Positions 14,141 through 17,504 of a DNA stretch of 17,504 nucleotides are shown piece by piece. The stretch's first letter is position 1, and the number at the start of each line of letters is the position of its first letter. This stretch comes from an uncultured Holophagaceae bacterium. Its GTDB lineage: Bacteria > Acidobacteriota > Holophagae > Holophagales > Holophagaceae. The notes beneath the pieces are model-generated. The model saw nothing but the letters and a program-made list of their open reading frames with translations, was not told the origin of the DNA and did not search any database. A program made the translations under genes and the position numbers. Where the stretch lies: positions 1 to 17,504 of the forward strand of contig CAIXHJ010000141.1 of NCBI GenBank assembly GCA_903919165.1, in the 5' to 3' direction.

Positions 14141-14860
14141 TCATCGGCTGTCTGGATCCGGACTGGAGTTTTGTGCGGGGAGGCGTTTCTTGATCCGTTG
14201 GGGCAGGTCCCCGGTGGCGACCTCCCCGCGTACCGGGTCGCCATGGCGACGGATGAGCAGATAGAGCTGGCGACGGCTCACACCCAGGCGTTGGGCGGCC
14301 TCCACGCGGTTGCCGTAGGACCGTCGCAGGGCCTGGTGGAGCAGGAAGCGCTCCAGTTCATGCAGATTGGAGGCCAGATCTTCGGTCTCGAAGCGGGGCG
14401 GGCCGACGGGTGTTGTCCAGGGCAACTGTCCCAACAACTTCCAGCGCAGCAGGCGGTTCCGCAGCTCCCGCAGATTGCCGGGGCAGGGCAGGGTACCCAG
14501 CGCCTGGGGAAGCGGGCCTTCAGCGCCTTCCTCCATCGCGAAGGCGGACAAAAGGCCAGGGATGGCCTCAGGGTGTTCTTCTAGGCCCGGCAGCTGCAGA
14601 GCCAGGCAGGGCAGGTCCCCTGGCGGTGCAGTCCTTGCGGCGACGATGCCGCGGGGATGCGTGGCGAGCCAGTCCGCAATCGTGCCCACCTCCACGGCCT
14701 CCACCCAGGTAACCCCGCGCCTATGGGCGAGTTCCGCGGCCAGCGTGGATACGCCAGCTCCCGCCGGACCCTGGATCCACAGAGCTTCGGAGCGCAGCAG
14801 CAATTCATCCAGGCGGGCGCCCCATTGGGCAAAGCCCGGGAGGTGTTCGAACGGGATCAT
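14141..14860 (-). CDS. Degenerate sigma-54-activator-like protein with Fis-type HTH
   Basis: A 239-residue probable DNA-binding regulator built like a shrunken enhancer-binding protein. Residues 31-38 (GPAGAGVS) occupy the Walker A position, but the essential Lys is Val37. No Walker B acidic pair and no GAFTGA loop are present. The PCPGNLRELRNRLLRW block (125-140) closely resembles the conserved PWPGNVREL region of sigma-54 activators. Residues ~165-206 form a Fis-like helix-turn-helix (RVEAAQRLGVSRRQLYLLIRR). The remaining ~33 residues are polar and basic. It should therefore bind DNA but neither hydrolyse ATP nor contact sigma-54 (inference). ATG 14860 has AGG and GGGGAG close upstream; an open frame extends 15 residues further. 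It starts 4 nt after the hemolysin III gene, so the two are co-transcribed. Confidence 0.8.
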   Translation of the reverse strand: MIPFEHLPGFAQWGARLDELLLRSEALWIQGPAGAGVSTLAAELAHRRGVTWVEAVEVGTIADWLATHPRGIVAARTAPPGDLPCLALQLPGLEEHPEAIPGLLSAFAMEEGAEGPLPQALGTLPCPGNLRELRNRLLRWKLLGQLPWTTPVGPPRFETEDLASNLHELERFLLHQALRRSYGNRVEAAQRLGVSRRQLYLLIRRHGDPVRGEVATGDLPQRIKKRLPAQNSSPDPDSR

Positions 14861-14864
14861 GGTC

Positions 14865-15647
14865 CTATCTCCCCATGATGACGTGGAAGAGCACCGCGAA
14901 GACATGGCACGCGCTGCCCCCCACCACGAAGAGGTGCCAGAGGGCGTGATGGAAGCGCAGCTTCTCCAGGCTGTAGACGGCGGCGCCCAGGCTGTAGAAG
15001 AGTCCGCCGCCGAAGAGCCAGTAGAGGCCGTGGGTGGACAGGACCTTCCCCATGGGAACGCCCATGATGAGGCCCGCGATGATGGGGACGACGATGAGCC
15101 AGCCCATGGCCAGGTAGATGAGCGTGGAGATCCAGCCCATCCGCTTCACGAACACAGGATCCACGGGTGTGACGACCGGGGTGTGCAGATGGTCCAGCGG
15201 GGCTGGGCGGAGAGCCGACTTGGCGATCCTCCCGTAGAAAATGCCCTTGAAGGTGATGCCGAGGACCGCCAGTCCCCACACCAATCCGAAGAGGGTCCAG
15301 CCCCAGGCTGGCCTGGCCCGGCCGAGGGATGAAAGACAGAAGGGCGTGTAGGTCCCCGCGATGAGCAGAAAGATGGCCGAGTGGTCGAAGACCTTGAACA
15401 CCAGCTTCACCTTGGGACCGCGGAAGGCGTGGTACAGCGTGGACATGATGTAGAGCAGAATGAGGCTGGAACCGAAGATGGAGGCGCCCACCACGTCCCG
15501 GGCCGTGCCGCGTCGGGCCGCGAAGACCACCATGAGCACCAGCCCAGCGATGGACAGGGCTGCGCCCAGGCCATGCGTGAGGGCGTTGGCAAGTTCCTCG
15601 CCGCGCGTCTGGGAGGTGGATCCGGGGATGGAACCCGTGCGGGACAT
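14865..15647 (-). CDS. Hemolysin III/PAQR-family membrane protein
   Basis: Seven-helix inner-membrane protein of the hemolysin III (YqfA/PAQR) family; cytolysin activity is known for few members and is not implied. The 260 residues contain the family motifs ANALTHG (20-26), STLYHAF with His73, FDHSAIFLLIAGTYTP with Asp88 and His89, and HALWHLFVVGGSACHVF with His234, His238 and His248, the polar set thought to bind a metal. Between two helices a ~25-residue insert (about 143-168, Pro-rich) makes it longer than most bacterial members. ATG 15647 is preceded by a G-rich TTGGGGGG; the frame is open further upstream, but that part would overlap the divergent ggt start. The next gene downstream on this strand is the pseudo-activator. 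Confidence 0.87.
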   Translation of the reverse strand: MSRTGSIPGSTSQTRGEELANALTHGLGAALSIAGLVLMVVFAARRGTARDVVGASIFGSSLILLYIMSTLYHAFRGPKVKLVFKVFDHSAIFLLIAGTYTPFCLSSLGRARPAWGWTLFGLVWGLAVLGITFKGIFYGRIAKSALRPAPLDHLHTPVVTPVDPVFVKRMGWISTLIYLAMGWLIVVPIIAGLIMGVPMGKVLSTHGLYWLFGGGLFYSLGAAVYSLEKLRFHHALWHLFVVGGSACHVFAVLFHVIMGR

Positions 15648-15693
15648 GCCCCCAAGGATGACAGACTCTAGGAGCTCATTTCCTGGAGCCTCT
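15648..15693. promoter_or_regulatory. 46-bp divergent intergenic region
   Basis: Only 46 bp separate the hemolysin III and ggt start codons. A GGAG ribosome site for ggt lies at about 15684-15687. Promoters for both directions must overlap each other or lie inside the opposite gene. No clear -35/-10 pair was recognised. Confidence 0.35.
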
Positions 15694-17364
15694 ATGTATC
15701 CCACCCAGCGTCTTCGTGCCCTGTTGCCGCTGCTGCTCGTGCTGGCGGTCTCGGCCCAGACGCCCCACGTGGTCATGGGCGTGGTGGTCAGTCAGGAGCG
15801 CCGGGCCTCGGAGGCGGGCGCCCAGGTGCTGCGGGAGGGTGGCAGCGCCGTGGATGCGGCCGTGGCCACGGCCTTTGCGCTGGCCGTCGTGCATCCCGCC
15901 GCAGGCAACCTGGGGGGTGGCGGATTCCTGCTGTCGAAACCTGCCGGTGGTCTGCCATCGTTCATGGATTTCCGCGAGGCGGCGCCGGCGGCTGCCCACC
16001 CCCGTATGTGGCTGAAGGAGGGTGCCTATGATGAGGAGCGCCATCACCACAGCCTGGCTTCCGTCGGGGTTCCCGGCACCGTGGCGGGGTTGCATGGGGC
16101 CTGGAAGCGGGAGGGTCGTCTGGCCTGGGCACGGCTCCTGCACCCCGCCATTCGCCTCGCCCGGGAGGGCTTCGTGCTGTCGGAGAACCAGGCGGCCAGC
16201 CTGTCGGAACAGCTGCCGGAGTTTCGGAAGCACGGTCCGACCCTGGCCCAGTTCAGTCGGGAAGGCGCGCCCCTGCGGGCCGGGGACCGGCTGGTGCAAC
16301 GGGCTCTGGCAAGGACTCTGATTCGCGTATCGAACGACTGGACTGACTTCTACCGGGGCGAGACCGCACGGATGCTTCTTCGCGACATGAAGGCGAACGG
16401 CGGCCTGATCAGGGCGGCCGACCTGCGCGCCTACCGGCCAGTGCGGCGCGTGGTCCTGCGGGGCAGCTACCGCGGCGTAGAGGTGCTTGCCGCGCCGCCG
16501 CCCAGTTCCGGCGGACAGGTGCTGATCGAGACGCTGAACATCCTCGAAGGCTACGATCTGAAGGCCGCCGGGGCCGGGTCGCCTCTGACCGTTCATCTTG
16601 GCGCGGAGGCCCTGCGGCGGGCCTTCGCGGACCGGGCCCAGTACCTAGGCGATCCGGCATTCAATTCGAGCATCCCGCTGGACCGGATTCTGTCCAAGGC
16701 CTACGCAAAGGAGCTGCGGGCTAAGATCCGTCTGGACCGCGCCTCAGTGTCAGCCTCTGATCCCTTCACTTGGCCCGGGGATCGACCCGATACCACGCAC
16801 ATCTCCGTGACCGACAGACAGGGCGACGCCGTGAGCCTCACCTACACGCTGGAGGACGGCTTCGGGCTGAAGCGCATCGTGCCCGGCGCAGGCTTCCTGC
16901 TGAACAATGAACTGGGCGATTTCAACGCCGTACCTGGATTGACGGATGCCACGGGCCTCATCGGCACCCTGCCGAACCTCACGGGACCTGGCAAGCGGCC
17001 CCTGTCCAGCATGTGCCCCGTGATCCTAGTGAAGGAGGGAGCCGTGCTCCTGGTGAGCGGCAGTCCCGGCGGCCGCACCATCCCCAGCACCGTGCTGAAC
17101 ACGGTGCTCAATGTCGTGGACTTTGGCATGGATGCCCGCGCCGCTGTAGATGCGCCGCGCTTCCATCACCAGTGGCTGCCGGATCGCATCCAGGTGGAGG
17201 CAGGCCTGCCCCTCGCCATGAAGGAGGCGCTGGAGGCCATGGGCCACACCCTCAAGGAAGTGAAGCAGCAGGGCTGCGCCCAGGTGATCCTGATCCGGAA
17301 CGGCCAAGCCGAAGGCGCAGCAGACACGAGGCGGTGGGCGGATAGCGGGGCGGTGGCTGAGTAA
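15694..17364 (+). CDS. ggt: Gamma-glutamyltransferase (glutathione hydrolase), secreted
   Basis: Periplasmic Ntn-hydrolase (EC 2.3.2.2 / 3.4.19.13) that cleaves or transfers the gamma-glutamyl group of glutathione and related compounds. The 556-residue precursor starts with a Sec-type signal peptide (LRALLPLLLVLAVSA, cleavage probably after residue ~21). The large-subunit block GNLGGGGF lies near residue 75. Autocleavage should occur before the nucleophile Thr367 of the TTHISV motif (16792-16809), giving the small subunit. LNNELGDF, GSPGGRTIPSTVLN and APRFHHQWLPD follow as in the family. The family's LNNxMDDF motif is slightly altered. ATG 15694 has a GGAG site and begins the signal peptide; the longer open frame upstream overlaps the divergent gene and is not used. 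No glutathione-related gene is adjacent. Confidence 0.95.
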   Translation: MYPTQRLRALLPLLLVLAVSAQTPHVVMGVVVSQERRASEAGAQVLREGGSAVDAAVATAFALAVVHPAAGNLGGGGFLLSKPAGGLPSFMDFREAAPAAAHPRMWLKEGAYDEERHHHSLASVGVPGTVAGLHGAWKREGRLAWARLLHPAIRLAREGFVLSENQAASLSEQLPEFRKHGPTLAQFSREGAPLRAGDRLVQRALARTLIRVSNDWTDFYRGETARMLLRDMKANGGLIRAADLRAYRPVRRVVLRGSYRGVEVLAAPPPSSGGQVLIETLNILEGYDLKAAGAGSPLTVHLGAEALRRAFADRAQYLGDPAFNSSIPLDRILSKAYAKELRAKIRLDRASVSASDPFTWPGDRPDTTHISVTDRQGDAVSLTYTLEDGFGLKRIVPGAGFLLNNELGDFNAVPGLTDATGLIGTLPNLTGPGKRPLSSMCPVILVKEGAVLLVSGSPGGRTIPSTVLNTVLNVVDFGMDARAAVDAPRFHHQWLPDRIQVEAGLPLAMKEALEAMGHTLKEVKQQGCAQVILIRNGQAEGAADTRRWADSGAVAE

Positions 17365-17420
17365 TCTTCAGGGAAAGAAAAGGATCCACTACGAAGACAC
17401 GAAGAAAGAACAGAAGAAGC
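17365..17420. repeat. Degenerate repeat lead-in after ggt
   Basis: A purine-rich stretch with imperfect units such as ACGAAGAC, ACGAAGAA and ACAGAAGAAG precedes the perfect array. No terminator hairpin for ggt is visible here. Confidence 0.45.
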
Positions 17421-17504
17421 CACAAAGAACACAAAGAACACAAAGAACACAAAGAACACAAAGAACACAAAGAACACAAAGAACACAAAGAACACAAAGA
17501 ACAC
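17421..17504. repeat. Perfect 9-bp minisatellite (CACAAAGAA)n, continuing past the window
   Basis: The unit CACAAAGAA repeats without a mismatch for 84 bp, that is 9.3 copies, up to the window end. Because 9 is a multiple of 3, every frame stays open and gives artificial low-complexity reading frames on the minus strand. It is non-coding tandem repeat DNA. Confidence 0.95.

Noticed and set aside
14367..15332. 321-codon plus-strand frame over the pseudo-activator and hemolysin III genes
   Set aside because: It spans two recognisable minus-strand genes and has no domain of its own.
15460..15693. N-terminal extension of gamma-glutamyltransferase
   Set aside because: The extension overlaps the divergent hemolysin III gene, and the ATG at 15694 starts a proper signal peptide behind a ribosome site.
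17166..17504. Minus-strand frames with repeated FFV or LCS tripeptides at the window end
   Set aside because: They are translations of the 9-bp minisatellite, which stays open in all frames because its period is a multiple of three.
17421..17504. CRISPR array
   Set aside because: The units are 9 bp and contiguous, with no spacers and no cas genes.

Overview
The window reads as a chromosomal stretch of a GC-rich, Gram-negative bacterium. An LPS-type heptosyltransferase and a lipid A-type acyltransferase imply an outer membrane, and a bacterial enhancer-binding protein beside a -24/-12 promoter implies a sigma-54 regulon. The protein sequences look most like Acidobacteriota of the Holophaga/Geothrix type. 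That taxonomic guess rests on general recollection, not on a search.

Layout. (1) 1-4016 is a sigma-54-controlled respiratory locus. A PAS-containing enhancer-binding protein (minus strand, cut by the window edge) diverges from an operon encoding a HybA-like four-cluster ferredoxin, a HybB/NrfD-like membrane quinone subunit and two very small membrane proteins. The second small protein looks truncated. A -24/-12 promoter and two inverted repeats lie between regulator and operon, and a strong hairpin closes the operon. No catalytic subunit is encoded in the window. (2) 3983-4393 is a repeat-rich spacer. It holds an imperfect direct repeat, offset 307 bp, that duplicates the 3' end and terminator of the neighbouring peroxiredoxin gene, plus a 90-bp-spaced tandem repeat and several TCC-loop hairpins. 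(3) 4341-4922 is a 2-Cys peroxiredoxin (minus). (4) 5113-8535 holds arginine deiminase, a GT9 heptosyltransferase-like protein overlapping it by 4 nt, and an LpxL-type acyltransferase whose start codon directly follows an intrinsic terminator. (5) 8588-12771 is greA-clpX-lon, a transcription and proteostasis cluster without clpP or tig upstream. (6) 12846-14012 encodes a 66-residue membrane protein and a YihY/BrkB-family membrane protein. (7) 14141-15647 (minus) holds a hemolysin III/PAQR-family protein followed by an unusual ATPase-degenerate relative of sigma-54 activators with a Fis-type HTH. (8) 15694-17364 is a secreted gamma-glutamyltransferase. It is followed by a perfect 9-bp minisatellite that runs off the window end.

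Most genes are ordinary housekeeping or envelope genes. The parts that deserve attention are the orphan HybA/NrfD module with its own sigma-54 control and a probably truncated last gene, the duplication scar next to it, the pseudo-enhancer-binding protein, and the terminators packed against start codons. No RNA genes, CRISPR arrays, insertion sequences or phage genes were seen.
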